64,000 nt of DNA. Source: Haloplanus aerogenes. Lineage in GTDB: Archaea > Halobacteriota > Halobacteria > Halobacteriales > Haloferacaceae. Where the stretch lies: assembly GCF_003856835.1 (NCBI RefSeq), contig NZ_CP034145.1:3100001-3164000 (forward strand), written 5' to 3'. Below the pieces are notes generated by a model. That model did not search any database. It had not been told where the DNA came from and saw nothing but the letters and a program-made list of their open reading frames with translations. Position numbers and translations under genes: made by a program. Shown one piece after another: positions 19,439 through 29,489 of this stretch (the stretch's first letter is position 1; each line of letters opens with the position of its first letter).

Positions 19439-20344
19439 GTGTCCGCGACCGACGATCCAGTCGTGCCACCCCTCCTCGCGCTCGCCGTCGCCGTGCTGGC
19501 GATCAGCACGAGCGCGATTCTGGTCCGCTGGAGCGACGCGCCGAACGTGATCAAGGCGCTGTATCGGGTGTCGTTCACCGTCGGGGCGCTCGTGCCGCTG
19601 ACGGTGCGTGATCGGGCGTCACTCGGTCGTATCCACCGGCGCGACGGCCTCGTCGCCGCCGCCGCGGGCGTCGCCCTCGCAGCCCACTTCACCCTCTGGT
19701 TCGAGAGCCTCGAACACACCACCGTCGCCGCGAGCGTCACGCTCGTGCAGGCACAACCGGCCTTCGTCGCCGTCGGCGGATGGCTCCTCCTCGGCGAACG
19801 CGTGACGCGCCGGGGGGCACTGGGCATCGCCGTCGCACTCGTCGGCATGGTCGGCCTGTCGTTCGGGCCGGCGATCCGCGCGGCCGTCGATCCGGCCGTC
19901 GCCGCGACGGGAGCCGGTGTCGGCACGCAGTACGGCAACGTCCTCGCCCTGATCGCCGCCGTCGCCGTCGCGGGCTACTACCTCGCCGGCCGGTCGCTCC
20001 GACGACGACTCGGCGTCGTCCCCTACGCGACGGTGGTCTACGCGGTCTGTGCGCTCGTCCTCCTCGTCGTCGCCGTCGGACAGGGTGAGGCGCTGCTGGC
20101 CTACCCGCCCCACGAGTGGGCGCTCTTTCTCGGGATGGCACTGGGTCCGGGCGTCCTCGGCCACACCGTCATCAACTGGGCGCTCGGCCACCTCGAATCC
20201 CACGTCGTGAGCGTCACGCTCCTCGGCGAACCCATCGGGAGTACCGTCCTCGCGGCGCTCTTGCTGGCGGAGACGCCGACCGTCGGGACGCTTCTCGGCG
20301 GCGCCGTCGTCCTCGCCGGCATCTACGTCACCGCATCGGCCTAG
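19439..20344 (+). CDS. DMT/EamA-family transporter
   Basis: A 301-residue membrane protein with about ten transmembrane segments arranged as two EamA repeats, typical of drug/metabolite exporters (amino acids, nucleosides or toxic analogues). The second repeat has PGVLGHTVINWALGHLES and LLGEPIGSTVLA, EamA hallmarks. It starts at a GTG (MSATDDPVVPP); no suitable ATG exists upstream. Its promoter must lie in the AT-rich stretch 19310-19375, shared with the divergent DUF3311-symporter operon. The stop overlaps the VOC protein's stop by 4 nt (CTAG). Confidence 0.88.
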   Translation: MSATDDPVVPPLLALAVAVLAISTSAILVRWSDAPNVIKALYRVSFTVGALVPLTVRDRASLGRIHRRDGLVAAAAGVALAAHFTLWFESLEHTTVAASVTLVQAQPAFVAVGGWLLLGERVTRRGALGIAVALVGMVGLSFGPAIRAAVDPAVAATGAGVGTQYGNVLALIAAVAVAGYYLAGRSLRRRLGVVPYATVVYAVCALVLLVVAVGQGEALLAYPPHEWALFLGMALGPGVLGHTVINWALGHLESHVVSVTLLGEPIGSTVLAALLLAETPTVGTLLGGAVVLAGIYVTASA

Positions 20345-20745
20345 TGCAGTTTGAGTTCGACCCGCCGGCCGTCGGGGTCACGCACGTACGCTGCCCAGTC
20401 ACGGCCGTAGGCGCCGTAGCGCTCGCGGGGTTCGTCGGCTTCGATCTCGACGCCCGCGTCCCGGAGGCCGTCGAGGAGGGCGTCGAGTTCCGCGCGCGTC
20501 CCCGTGCCGTCGGAGCGGAGGAGGAGACAGACGTGTTCGCCACCGACATCGACGGCCTCGTCCGACGGGACGAGATGGAGGTGACGGCCGCCGGCGACGA
20601 CGGCGACGTACGGGACCTCGCCGGCCTCGAACCGCTTGCGGTCGCGGACTTCCATCCCCAGCAGGTCGTGGTAGAATTCGAGTGCGCGATCCACGTCGCT
20701 CACACGGAGGGCGACGTGATCCATGTCGACGACATCCGCGTCCAT
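20341..20745 (-). CDS. VOC (glyoxalase/dioxygenase-fold) protein
   Basis: A 134-residue vicinal-oxygen-chelate protein. It contains DHVALRVSDVDRALEFYHDLLGMEV at the start of the first beta-alpha-beta unit and ends YVRDPDGRRVELKLH. H10, H57-type and the terminal Glu positions could bind a metal, as in glyoxalase I and ring-cleavage dioxygenases. The substrate cannot be predicted. The ATG at 20745 is upstream of a second in-frame ATG (MDHVALRV), which would also work. It follows the SRPBCC gene by 31 nt on the same strand and is probably co-transcribed with it. Confidence 0.85.
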   Translation of the reverse strand: MDADVVDMDHVALRVSDVDRALEFYHDLLGMEVRDRKRFEAGEVPYVAVVAGGRHLHLVPSDEAVDVGGEHVCLLLRSDGTGTRAELDALLDGLRDAGVEIEADEPRERYGAYGRDWAAYVRDPDGRRVELKLH

Positions 20746-20776
20746 AGCCGCCGATTGGAGCGCCGCCCTCAAAATC

Positions 20777-21256
20777 CTACTCCAGCAGTTCGCGTGTCCG
20801 CCGGTGCCGATAGCGGAACATGGGTTCGAAGCCGACCCGCGCCAGCGTCGCGGCCACCTCGCCCACCGACCCGAACGGCAGGGCGTACACCACCCGGTCG
20901 TCGACGACCGTCTCCGATCCGTCGGCGAAAAAGCGGTGGGTGTGCTCCCAGCGTCGGAACGGCCCACCCTCCATCTCGTCGCGGAAGTACGCCGTTCCGT
21001 CGTCGCGTTCGCGTTCCGTGATGACGGAGGTCCACCGCTGGCGCGGGCCGACGCCGAGGGGTCGGAGCGACGCGTCGATCCGCGATCCGGTCTCCAGAAT
21101 CTCCGGGTCGGGGTCGCCGTTCGGTCCCCGCACGTCCTCGATGCGGAGGTTCATCCACCCGGGCGTCAGCGCCTCCAGACCGCGCACGCGGGAGTGGAAG
21201 TCCCACACCTCGTCGAGCGGAGCAGCGACGCGCGTCCGGCGTTGGTAGACTGCCAT
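20777..21256 (-). CDS. SRPBCC-fold (START/cyclase-like) protein
   Basis: A 159-residue protein of the SRPBCC hydrophobic-ligand-binding superfamily. It begins with MAVYQRRTRVAAPLDEVWDF, typical of the first strand and helix, and has WTSVITERERDD, RWEHTHRFF and VVDDRVVYALPFG as the central sheet. The ending EPMFRYRHRRTRELLE is the usual long C-terminal helix. Such proteins bind or modify lipids or aromatic compounds; none can be named. It is head-to-head with the ABC transporter operon and probably shares a transcript with the downstream VOC gene. Confidence 0.85.
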   Translation of the reverse strand: MAVYQRRTRVAAPLDEVWDFHSRVRGLEALTPGWMNLRIEDVRGPNGDPDPEILETGSRIDASLRPLGVGPRQRWTSVITERERDDGTAYFRDEMEGGPFRRWEHTHRFFADGSETVVDDRVVYALPFGSVGEVAATLARVGFEPMFRYRHRRTRELLE

Positions 21257-21336
21257 ACTGGCGCCGTAGGGGCGAGCGACCGATAAGCGCCCCGCCGAGA
21301 TCCGCCTATCATATTAGGTGATTTATTAATCTGAAT

Positions 21337-21345
21337 GTTTATATG
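21337..21345 (+). promoter_or_regulatory. TATA box of the ABC importer operon
   Basis: GTTTATATG is centred near 21341, 39 nt before the ATG at 21380, implying a leader of about a dozen bases. The surrounding 21310-21375 is AT-rich and would hold any operator for substrate control. I see no recognised motif. Confidence 0.5.
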
Positions 21346-21379
21346 CCATCAAATAACACGGGTTATGTGGTGTAATACC

Positions 21380-22804
21380 ATGGACGAAAGTCGACGGCGG
21401 TTTCTCAAACGAGCGGGGGTAGCGACAGCGGCAACGACCACCTTGGCCGGTTGTTCGGGTGGTAGTGGCGGCGGTGGGGGTGGCGGCGGCGGCGGTGGAG
21501 GCGGCGGTGGAACAGCATCGGGCGAGCAGCGAACGATTTCGGGCGACAAGGGGGAGGTCCACTTCCTCTCGGCGGAGAACAGTTCCGCGTTCAAGCAGTA
21601 CTACCAGAAGTGGGCGGAGCGGTTCAGCGAGGAGACGGGCTACGGCGTCCGCCTGGAGTTCGTCGGGGTCGGATCGAGCCAGTCGGCCCGCATTTCGCGA
21701 CTGTTGCAGGCCGGGAATCCGCCGGAACTGACGACGACGGCACCGGAGAAAGGTGGCGGCCTCGCGCTGCAGGGCGTACTCGCGGACCTGAGCGATCAGG
21801 CATCCTGGATGGAGGATCTGTACGGCTACGACTTCAACGAGGACTTCCTCTTCTCGTTGCAGGGCAACCAGTACGTCGTCCCCATCTGGGTGAACATGAC
21901 GATGGACTGGTACCGCGTGAGTACGTGGGAGGAGGAAGCCGGCATGACGCCCCGCGAGCCCACGTGGGACGAGTTCCTGGAAGGCGTCCAGGCGACCGAC
22001 GGGGCGGGCGACCGCCGCGGGACCTGTGTCCCGGCCGGGCAGACCCTGATGTCCACCGAATACTACATCGACCACATGTTCCAGAACGGTGGTCAGATCT
22101 TCGCCCGAAACGGCGACACCGTCGAGGTGGTGATGGACCAGGGCGAAAATCGGGAGCTGACCAAGGAGGTACTGGAGTACATCGGCCAGCTCAACGAAGT
22201 CTCCATCGACGGGTCGGGCTACGACTACGGCCCGCAGATCGAGTCCTACTGGTCCGAGCAGGTGAACGAAGTGAAGTACTTCGGCGCGCGCCCGCTCCAG
22301 CAGGCGGTGGCGAACAACGAGGCCGTCGCCGAGGACACCGGCCTCATGCATCCGCCGTCGAACCGCGAGCAGACCCACCAGGCCTTCTCCGAGGGCTGGG
22401 TGATGTTCGACGCCGCGGACAACAAGGAGGGCGCCCGGGAGTTCGTGCAGTTCATGTCTCGACCGGAACCGCTGTACGAACTCCTGCACATCGCGCCGCT
22501 GCACAACCTGCCGCCGTTCCCGGCGGCCGTCGACGACGAGGAGTTCCTCGACAACGAATTCATCGACACGTGGGTGCGGCCGAACGACCACATCCGCATC
22601 GAGGACGTGGTGAAGATGGTCGAAACCGCGAAGACGCTCGTTGGCGAGACCGACCCCAACAACGCGCTGGCTTCGCCGGTGTTCTCCGAGTCGACGTTCG
22701 GCAACATGCTGTTCAACTATCTGCACGGCGACATGAGCATCGACGAAGCCATCGACCAGGCCGGGAGTCGCTCCCGCGAGGTCATGGCCAACTTCGAACA
22801 GTGA
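21380..22804 (+). CDS. Extracellular solute-binding lipoprotein of a CUT1-type (sugar) ABC importer
   Basis: A 474-residue substrate-binding protein. The N-terminus RRRFLKRAGVATAATTTLAGC has a twin-arginine motif and a lipobox, so it is a Tat-exported lipoprotein. A linker with 15 consecutive glycines follows. The mature part resembles family 1 binding proteins for sugars or glycerol-phosphate (for example FKQYYQKWAERFSEETG and QGVLADLSDQ). The start MDESRRRFLKR at 21380 is chosen because it places RR at the right distance. It leads an operon with two permeases and an ATPase. The ligand is unknown; carbohydrate is the family norm. Confidence 0.92.
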   Translation: MDESRRRFLKRAGVATAATTTLAGCSGGSGGGGGGGGGGGGGGGTASGEQRTISGDKGEVHFLSAENSSAFKQYYQKWAERFSEETGYGVRLEFVGVGSSQSARISRLLQAGNPPELTTTAPEKGGGLALQGVLADLSDQASWMEDLYGYDFNEDFLFSLQGNQYVVPIWVNMTMDWYRVSTWEEEAGMTPREPTWDEFLEGVQATDGAGDRRGTCVPAGQTLMSTEYYIDHMFQNGGQIFARNGDTVEVVMDQGENRELTKEVLEYIGQLNEVSIDGSGYDYGPQIESYWSEQVNEVKYFGARPLQQAVANNEAVAEDTGLMHPPSNREQTHQAFSEGWVMFDAADNKEGAREFVQFMSRPEPLYELLHIAPLHNLPPFPAAVDDEEFLDNEFIDTWVRPNDHIRIEDVVKMVETAKTLVGETDPNNALASPVFSESTFGNMLFNYLHGDMSIDEAIDQAGSRSREVMANFEQ

Positions 22805-22836
22805 TGTACGGGCGTACTCCGTGGAGGTGGGCGTAG

Positions 22837-23799
22837 ATGGGCGAAGCGACCCCGACGAGCGGGGTCGAAACGTCCGGCGGTGAGCCCACGCTGCGCGACC
22901 GACTCGGCGACCTGTTGGAAAACGAGACGTTCCTCGGGTACGGGAGCCTCTCGCCCGTCATGCTCCTGTTCCTGTTTATCGCCGTGTTCCCCATCATCTG
23001 GGCGCTGGCAGGGAGTTTCTTCGCCATCAACGCGTTCAACCCGGTGTGGGAGTGGACCGGCATCTCGAACTACCAGCACCTCTTCTTCGAGGACGGCTTC
23101 TACTGGTCCGCGGTCGTCAAGTCGGTCATCTTCGGCTTCGGCTCCGTCGCGGTTCAGGTCGTCGTCGGGATCATCTTCGCGCTCATCCTCCAGCGGTCGT
23201 TCCGGGGGAACGCCTTCGCGAGGGCAGTCGTGTTGCTCCCCTACCTCGTGCCGGTCATCGTCGTCGGCCTGGTCTTCCAGTGGATGATGAACCCGAACTA
23301 CGGCGTGTTCAACCTGCTCGCCATCCGGTTCGGCCTCATCAACGAGGCGATAAACTTCCTCGGCAACCAGGACATCGCGATGTACGCGCTCATCGTCGCC
23401 GCGAGCTGGAAGTGGTCCATCTTCGTCGTGATGATGTCGCTCGCCCGGCTGGAGGCGATTCCGTCGGGGTACTACGACGCTGCCCGAGTCAACGGCGCCA
23501 ACGCCTGGCAGCGGTTCCGTGACATCACGCTCCCGAACCTGAAAGGGATGATCATCCTCGTGGTGTTGCTCCGCGGCATCTGGATGTTCAACAAGTTCGA
23601 CATCATCTGGATCATGACGCGGGGTGGTCCCAGTCAGTCGACGACGACGCTCCCGGTGTACGCGTACCGGGTGGCGTTCAACCAGTGGCAACTCGGGGAG
23701 TCGCTGGCCATCGCGTCGACGCTGTTCCTGACGCTCGTCGTCGGGGCAGCCATCTACTTCGGTAAATTCAACCCCGAACAGGAGGTCCGCGTCGAATGA
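22837..23799 (+). CDS. ABC importer permease, MalF/UgpA-like
   Basis: A 320-residue inner-membrane permease with six hydrophobic helices. The EAA loop that docks the ATPase reads EAIPSGYYDAARVNGANAWQ followed by RFRDITLP. It is the first permease of the importer, 32 nt after the binding-protein gene, and overlaps the second permease by 4 nt (ATGA). The 50-residue soluble N-terminus before the first helix is normal for this subfamily. Substrate specificity cannot be told from the permease. Confidence 0.93.
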   Translation: MGEATPTSGVETSGGEPTLRDRLGDLLENETFLGYGSLSPVMLLFLFIAVFPIIWALAGSFFAINAFNPVWEWTGISNYQHLFFEDGFYWSAVVKSVIFGFGSVAVQVVVGIIFALILQRSFRGNAFARAVVLLPYLVPVIVVGLVFQWMMNPNYGVFNLLAIRFGLINEAINFLGNQDIAMYALIVAASWKWSIFVVMMSLARLEAIPSGYYDAARVNGANAWQRFRDITLPNLKGMIILVVLLRGIWMFNKFDIIWIMTRGGPSQSTTTLPVYAYRVAFNQWQLGESLAIASTLFLTLVVGAAIYFGKFNPEQEVRVE

Positions 23800-24692
23800 G
23801 CTACACGACATCCAAATCACCGATCGAACGCCTGATGGACTACTACGTCAGGAACGTCCCACACGCCACGCAGAAGCGCATCAGCACGTGGCTGTTCCGC
23901 TTCCTCGTCGGGGCGACAGTCATCGTCGTCGGATTCCCGACGTACGTCATGCTGAAGGCGTCGATACAGCCCGAACTGGAACTGTTCTCGAAGACGTTCC
24001 TGTTCGTTCCGCGAAACCCGACGTTCGAGAACTTCGCGGGGCTGTTCACCGAGACGTCGTTCGCACGGTTCTACCTCAACAGCATCGTCGCGGCGCTCGG
24101 GACGATGGTCATCAGCGTCGTCTCGGCGACGCTCGCGGGGTACTCGCTGACCCGCTTTACGTTCCCGGGGAAAAAGCGGCTCGCCCAGTCGGTGCTGTTC
24201 TCCTACATGTTCCCGCCGCTCTTGCTCGCGCTGCCGATGTTCATGATCTGGCGGGATCTGCAGTTGCTGAACAGCTACCCGGGGATCATCCTGGCCCACA
24301 GCGCCCACGCGCTCCCCTTCGACATCTGGCTGATGTGGAAGTTCTTCCAGACGGTGCCGATCAGCTACGAGGAGAGCGCCTGGATCTACGGTGCGAGTCG
24401 CTTGCGGGCGATGCGCGACGTCGCCATCCCCATGGCGCTGCCCGGCATCATCGCGGTGTCCATCTTCTCGTTTGCCATCTCGTGGAGCGACTTCACGTTC
24501 GCGAACCTGCTCCTGACGCAGGAGTCGATGAAGACGCTCCCCATCGGGATGCTCGGCTTCATCGAACAGCAGGCGGTCAACTGGGGGCTCATCATGAGCG
24601 CCTCGGTGATGATGGCGCTGCCGGCCTTCTTGCTGGTGTACTTCCTGCAGAGCTACCTGCTCCGCGGCTTCAGCGTGGGTGGTCTCGGATGA
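23796..24692 (+). CDS. ABC importer permease, MalG/UgpE-like
   Basis: A 298-residue partner permease with six helices. The EAA loop reads EESAWIYGASRLRAMRDVAIP. The start codon lies in the stop of the first permease, so the two subunits are made in matched amounts. It carries the typical MalG-type ending, a final hydrophobic helix followed by a short tail (YLLRGFSVGGLG). It is followed 48 nt later by the ATPase. Confidence 0.93.
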   Translation: MSYTTSKSPIERLMDYYVRNVPHATQKRISTWLFRFLVGATVIVVGFPTYVMLKASIQPELELFSKTFLFVPRNPTFENFAGLFTETSFARFYLNSIVAALGTMVISVVSATLAGYSLTRFTFPGKKRLAQSVLFSYMFPPLLLALPMFMIWRDLQLLNSYPGIILAHSAHALPFDIWLMWKFFQTVPISYEESAWIYGASRLRAMRDVAIPMALPGIIAVSIFSFAISWSDFTFANLLLTQESMKTLPIGMLGFIEQQAVNWGLIMSASVMMALPAFLLVYFLQSYLLRGFSVGGLG

Positions 24693-24740
24693 TCGAGACT
24701 CCCCGTCGTATCGTCGGCCGACCATACGAGGTGAGCGATC

Positions 24741-25919
<1,179 letters not shown>

Positions 25920-25949
25920 CGGAACCCCGTCCCGACGCCCCCGTTTACC

Positions 25950-26402
25950 ATGACCGACTACCATCACGGCGCGCTCGACGACTTCGAGACGAATCCGGCG
26001 AAACCCGGCCGACGATGGGAGCTCTCGCCACCGCTCGGCATCGACGCGTACAACTTCAACGTCGCGGTGCTCGCCCCCGGCGACCCGCTGTCCCAGAACG
26101 GCTATCACTACCACGAGTCGCAGGCGGAGCTGTTCTACGTGGTCGAGAATCAGTGCCGGGTCGAGGTCGAGGACGGTGGCTTCACGCTGGAGACGGACGA
26201 TATCGTCCACTTCGAGACGGGGGTCACCCACCTGCTCCACAACCCCTTCGACGACCCCTGCAAGGTCGTCGCCGTCGGGAGCCCACCCGAGGGTCGGTAT
26301 CCGGTCCACCAGGTCGCGTCCGCGGCAGAACTGCTCGACCGTCGGTACGGCGATCCGTCGCCGTCGGCGGAGCGAATCGACGACGCCGAACACACGACAT
26401 GA
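25950..26402 (+). CDS. Cupin-domain protein
   Basis: A 150-residue single cupin barrel. GYHYHESQAELFYVVE is cupin motif 1 (two His and a Glu for metal), and HFETGVTHLLHNPFD is motif 2. It opens with MTDYHHGALDDFETNPAKPG. Cupins of this type are often sugar isomerases, dioxygenases or sensors; the role here is not determined. It lies between the ABC operon and the quinone-reductase-like gene, overlapping the latter by 4 nt, which suggests it processes the imported compound or protects its intermediates. Confidence 0.87.
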   Translation: MTDYHHGALDDFETNPAKPGRRWELSPPLGIDAYNFNVAVLAPGDPLSQNGYHYHESQAELFYVVENQCRVEVEDGGFTLETDDIVHFETGVTHLLHNPFDDPCKVVAVGSPPEGRYPVHQVASAAELLDRRYGDPSPSAERIDDAEHTT

Positions 26403-27373
26403 AAGCGATCAGATATCACGAACACGGAGACGCAGACGTACTGACGGTAGACGACGTGCCGACGCCGGAGCCACGAGCGGACGAGGTACTCGTTCGGGTC
26501 CACGCCGCGAGCGTCAATCCCATCGACACCTATGTCCGCGAGGGTGGGGTCGAACCCGCGGGCGGCCTGCCACACGTCGGCGGCGCCGACGTGGCCGGCG
26601 TCGTCGAGGCGGTCGGCGACGACGTCGAGGGGTTCGCGGTCGACGACCGGGTGTTCGCCACGGGACTGGGGCTGTTCGAGTCGGGGTCGTACGCCGAGTA
26701 CGTCGCCGCGCCGGCCGAGTCGCTCGCCTCCCTCCCCGACGAGGTCTCCTTCGTCGAGGGTGCCGCCGCCGCGATGGCGTTCGCGACGGCGTGGCGCGGT
26801 CTCGTCGGTCGAGGTGAACTCGAAGTCGGCGATGCCTGTCTGGTGCAGGGCGGCGCGGGCGGCGTCGGCCACGCGGCCGTCCAGATCGCCGCCCACGCGG
26901 GCGCCACCGTCGTGGCGACGGCAAGCGACGGCGACGAGGCGTTCGTCCGGGGCCTCGGCGCCGACGGCGTCGTCGACTACGGCGGCGACGACCTCGCCGA
27001 CCGCGTCCGGGACGCGGCCGGCGGCGAGATAGACGTCGTACTGGAGACCCACGCGGCGGCCAACATCACGACCGATCTCGACGTACTCACCCGTGGCGGG
27101 CGGATCGTCGTCCTCGGCGAGGAGGGGCCGATCCGGATCGATCCCGGCGCGTCGATGACCGGGAAGATCGCCGACGCCGACGTGCGGTTCATGTCGATCA
27201 TGGCCTCCCGCGACGACCAACAACCGATCCTCGAACGGGTCGGTCCGCGCCTGGCCGACGGGACCTTCGAGGTAGAAATCGAAGCGACGTACCCGTTCGA
27301 GGAGGCCGCGGAGGCACAGCGACACGTGCTGTCGAGCGGATCGCGCGGGAAGGTCGTCCTCGAAGTTCGGTAA
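26399..27373 (+). CDS. Zinc-free MDR oxidoreductase (NADPH:quinone reductase-like)
   Basis: A 324-residue medium-chain reductase. MKAIRYHEHGDADVL is the typical quinone-reductase start; VQGGAGGVGHAAVQIA is the cofactor-binding Rossmann loop, and the zinc ligands of alcohol dehydrogenases are missing. It reduces quinones or activated alkenes with NADPH in relatives. Its ATG overlaps the cupin stop (ATGA), so the pair is coupled. It ends 44 nt before the DgcN-like gene, which has its own TATA box. Confidence 0.9.
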   Translation: MKAIRYHEHGDADVLTVDDVPTPEPRADEVLVRVHAASVNPIDTYVREGGVEPAGGLPHVGGADVAGVVEAVGDDVEGFAVDDRVFATGLGLFESGSYAEYVAAPAESLASLPDEVSFVEGAAAAMAFATAWRGLVGRGELEVGDACLVQGGAGGVGHAAVQIAAHAGATVVATASDGDEAFVRGLGADGVVDYGGDDLADRVRDAAGGEIDVVLETHAAANITTDLDVLTRGGRIVVLGEEGPIRIDPGASMTGKIADADVRFMSIMASRDDQQPILERVGPRLADGTFEVEIEATYPFEEAAEAQRHVLSSGSRGKVVLEVR

Positions 27374-27386
27374 TCGAAAGCGAGAG

Positions 27387-27395
27387 GTTAATTCA
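27387..27395 (+). promoter_or_regulatory. TATA-like box of the DgcN-DgcA-like operon
   Basis: GGTTAATTC is centred 27 nt before the ATG at 27418, so this gene pair probably starts its own leaderless transcript, independent of the cupin-reductase pair upstream. Confidence 0.5.
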
Positions 27396-27417
27396 CCACA
27401 CTCTCGTCGAACCAACT

Positions 27418-28464
27418 ATGTCGATCTCACTCGGCCCGGACGACTCGGTCGCCGTCCTTGCCCACGAGAAGTTCCCCGACGGAGCGAAGACGGCCGTCGG
27501 CGTCCTCCGATACGCGAACTACGACGTGACGGCAGTCCTCGACCGGGAACGCGCCGGCGAACGTGTTACCGACCACGTCCCCGACGTGCCCGACGCTCCC
27601 ATCGTCGAGAGCATGACTGACGCACTCGAAACGTCGACTCCCGACGCCCTCCTGATCGGTATCTCTCCCATCGGCGGCGGCTTCGACGAGTCGTGGCGCG
27701 CCGACGTGCGCGCCGCCATCGAAGCCGGCTGTGACGTGATCGCCGGCCTCCACTACTTCCTCGAAGACGACGAGGAGTTCGCCGGCCTCGCCGCCGACCA
27801 CGGCGTCGACCTGATCGACGTGCGACGGCCGCCCGACGACCTGACCGTGAGTCAGGGCCGGGCACGCGACGCCGACGCCGACGTGGTCCTGACGGTCGGC
27901 ACCGACTGCTCGACGGGGAAGATGACGACGACGCTCGAACTCGTCGCCGCGGCACGAGAGCGTGGCATCGACGCCGGCTTCGTCCCCACCGGCCAGACGG
28001 GGATCATGATCGCCGGGTGGGGGATTCCGGTCGACCGCGTCATCGCCGACTTCGCTGCCGGCGCCGTCGAGCAGATGATTCTCGACGCGGCCGACGACCA
28101 CGACGTCCTCTTCGTCGAGGGACAGGGGACTATCGTCCATCCCGCCTACTCCGGTGTCACCTGTTCGCTCCTCCACGGCGCGATGCCCGACTCGCTCGTC
28201 CTCACCCACAGCGCCGGCCGCGACGCCATCCACGGCTACGAGGACTTCGCCATCCCGCCCGTCGAGGCGTACGTCGACCTCTACGAGGACCTCGCGACCC
28301 CCGTCGCACCGACCGAGATTGCCGCGGGCGCTCTCGATACGCGAGCCATCGACGACGACGACGCGGCCCGCGCGGCCGTCGACGACTACGCCGACGCCGT
28401 CGGCGGCCCGGCGACCGACCCCGTCCGCTTCGACGCGGACGCCATCCTAGACGCCCTGCTATGA
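27418..28464 (+). CDS. dgcN: DUF1611 P-loop protein, DgcN-like (D-glutamate N-acetyltransferase candidate)
   Basis: A 348-residue protein with a P-loop (GTDCSTGKMTTT, residues 161-172) and a C-terminal DUF1611 domain containing QTGIMIAGWGIPVDRV and EGQGTIVHPAYSGVT. Family members paired with an epimerase-like enzyme have been described as D-glutamate N-acetyltransferases (DgcN) in D-glutamate use; others are uncharacterised. It overlaps the DgcA-like gene by 4 nt, the conserved arrangement for this pair. The exact substrate in this organism is inferred, not shown. Confidence 0.8.
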   Translation: MSISLGPDDSVAVLAHEKFPDGAKTAVGVLRYANYDVTAVLDRERAGERVTDHVPDVPDAPIVESMTDALETSTPDALLIGISPIGGGFDESWRADVRAAIEAGCDVIAGLHYFLEDDEEFAGLAADHGVDLIDVRRPPDDLTVSQGRARDADADVVLTVGTDCSTGKMTTTLELVAAARERGIDAGFVPTGQTGIMIAGWGIPVDRVIADFAAGAVEQMILDAADDHDVLFVEGQGTIVHPAYSGVTCSLLHGAMPDSLVLTHSAGRDAIHGYEDFAIPPVEAYVDLYEDLATPVAPTEIAAGALDTRAIDDDDAARAAVDDYADAVGGPATDPVRFDADAILDALL

Positions 28465-29489
28465 ACACCGACTTCGAGCGCCTGACCCTGCCCATCGACG
28501 GCGCCTTCACCATCTCCCGCGGATCGAAGACGGAGGTGGAGACGGTGGTCGTCCGCGTCAGCGACGACGCCGGTCAGACTGGCGTCGGCGCCGCCGCACC
28601 CGATCCACACTACGGAGAGACGGTCGACACCGTCTGCGCGGTGCTGCCCGATCTACTCGCCGTAGTGGCGGACGTGGACGACCCCCTCGCCCTCGACCGG
28701 ATCGAGCGCCGACTCCGGGAGACGGTCCGCGACAACCCCGCCGCCCGCGCCGCCGTGAGTATCGCCTGTCACGACCTCGCGACGCGACGCCTCGGCGTCC
28801 CGCTCTACCGGCACTTCGGCCTCGACGCGGAGCGTGCGCCGCCCACGTCCTACACCGTCCCCATCGACGACCCCGACGCGATGGGCGAGCAGGCGGCCGA
28901 CGCGGTGGCGAACGGCTACGAGATTCTGAAGGTGAAACTCGGGGCCGACCGCGACCGGGAACGGATGGAGGCGGTGCGGGCGGCCGCCCCCGACGCGACC
29001 ATCCGCGTCGACGCCAACGAGGCGTGGACGCCCCACGAGGCGGTGGCGAAAAGCGACTGGCTGGCCGACCTCGGCGTCGAGTTCGTCGAACAGCCGGTTC
29101 CGGCGGAGAACCCCGCCGGCCTCCGGCAAGTCCACGAGCGGAGCGCCCTCCCAATCGCCGCCGACGAGTCCTGTGTCACCCTCCCCGACGTGCCCGCAGT
29201 GGCCGACCGGGCCGACATCGTGAACCTGAAACTGATGAAGTGTGGCGGCGTCCGCGAGGCGGTGCGGATGGTCCACGCCGCCCGCGCGCACGGACTCGAG
29301 GTGATGCTCGGCTGTATGGTCGAATCGACCGCCTCCATCGCCGCCGCCTGCCACCTCGCACCCCTCGTCGACCACGTGGACCTCGACGGCGCCCTGTTGC
29401 TCGCCGAAGACGCGTACGAGGGCCCGACCTACGACGGCGGGACGCTCACGGTCCCGGATCGGCCGGGGACGGGCGTGCGACCCGTCTAG
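28461..29489 (+). CDS. dgcA: Enolase-superfamily dipeptide epimerase / DgcA-like racemase
   Basis: A 342-residue enolase-superfamily enzyme. Catalytic KVK is at 157-159, metal ligands are D184 (VDANEAW), E210 (FVEQP) and D235 (ADES), and the second-face lysine lies in NLKLMK (257 or 260). This pattern matches L-Ala-D/L-Glu epimerases and the DgcA N-acetyl-D-glutamate racemase. Coupling to the DgcN-like gene favours a joint D-amino-acid or peptide-derived pathway. No nearby deacetylase is visible. Confidence 0.86.
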   Translation: MNTDFERLTLPIDGAFTISRGSKTEVETVVVRVSDDAGQTGVGAAAPDPHYGETVDTVCAVLPDLLAVVADVDDPLALDRIERRLRETVRDNPAARAAVSIACHDLATRRLGVPLYRHFGLDAERAPPTSYTVPIDDPDAMGEQAADAVANGYEILKVKLGADRDRERMEAVRAAAPDATIRVDANEAWTPHEAVAKSDWLADLGVEFVEQPVPAENPAGLRQVHERSALPIAADESCVTLPDVPAVADRADIVNLKLMKCGGVREAVRMVHAARAHGLEVMLGCMVESTASIAAACHLAPLVDHVDLDGALLLAEDAYEGPTYDGGTLTVPDRPGTGVRPV

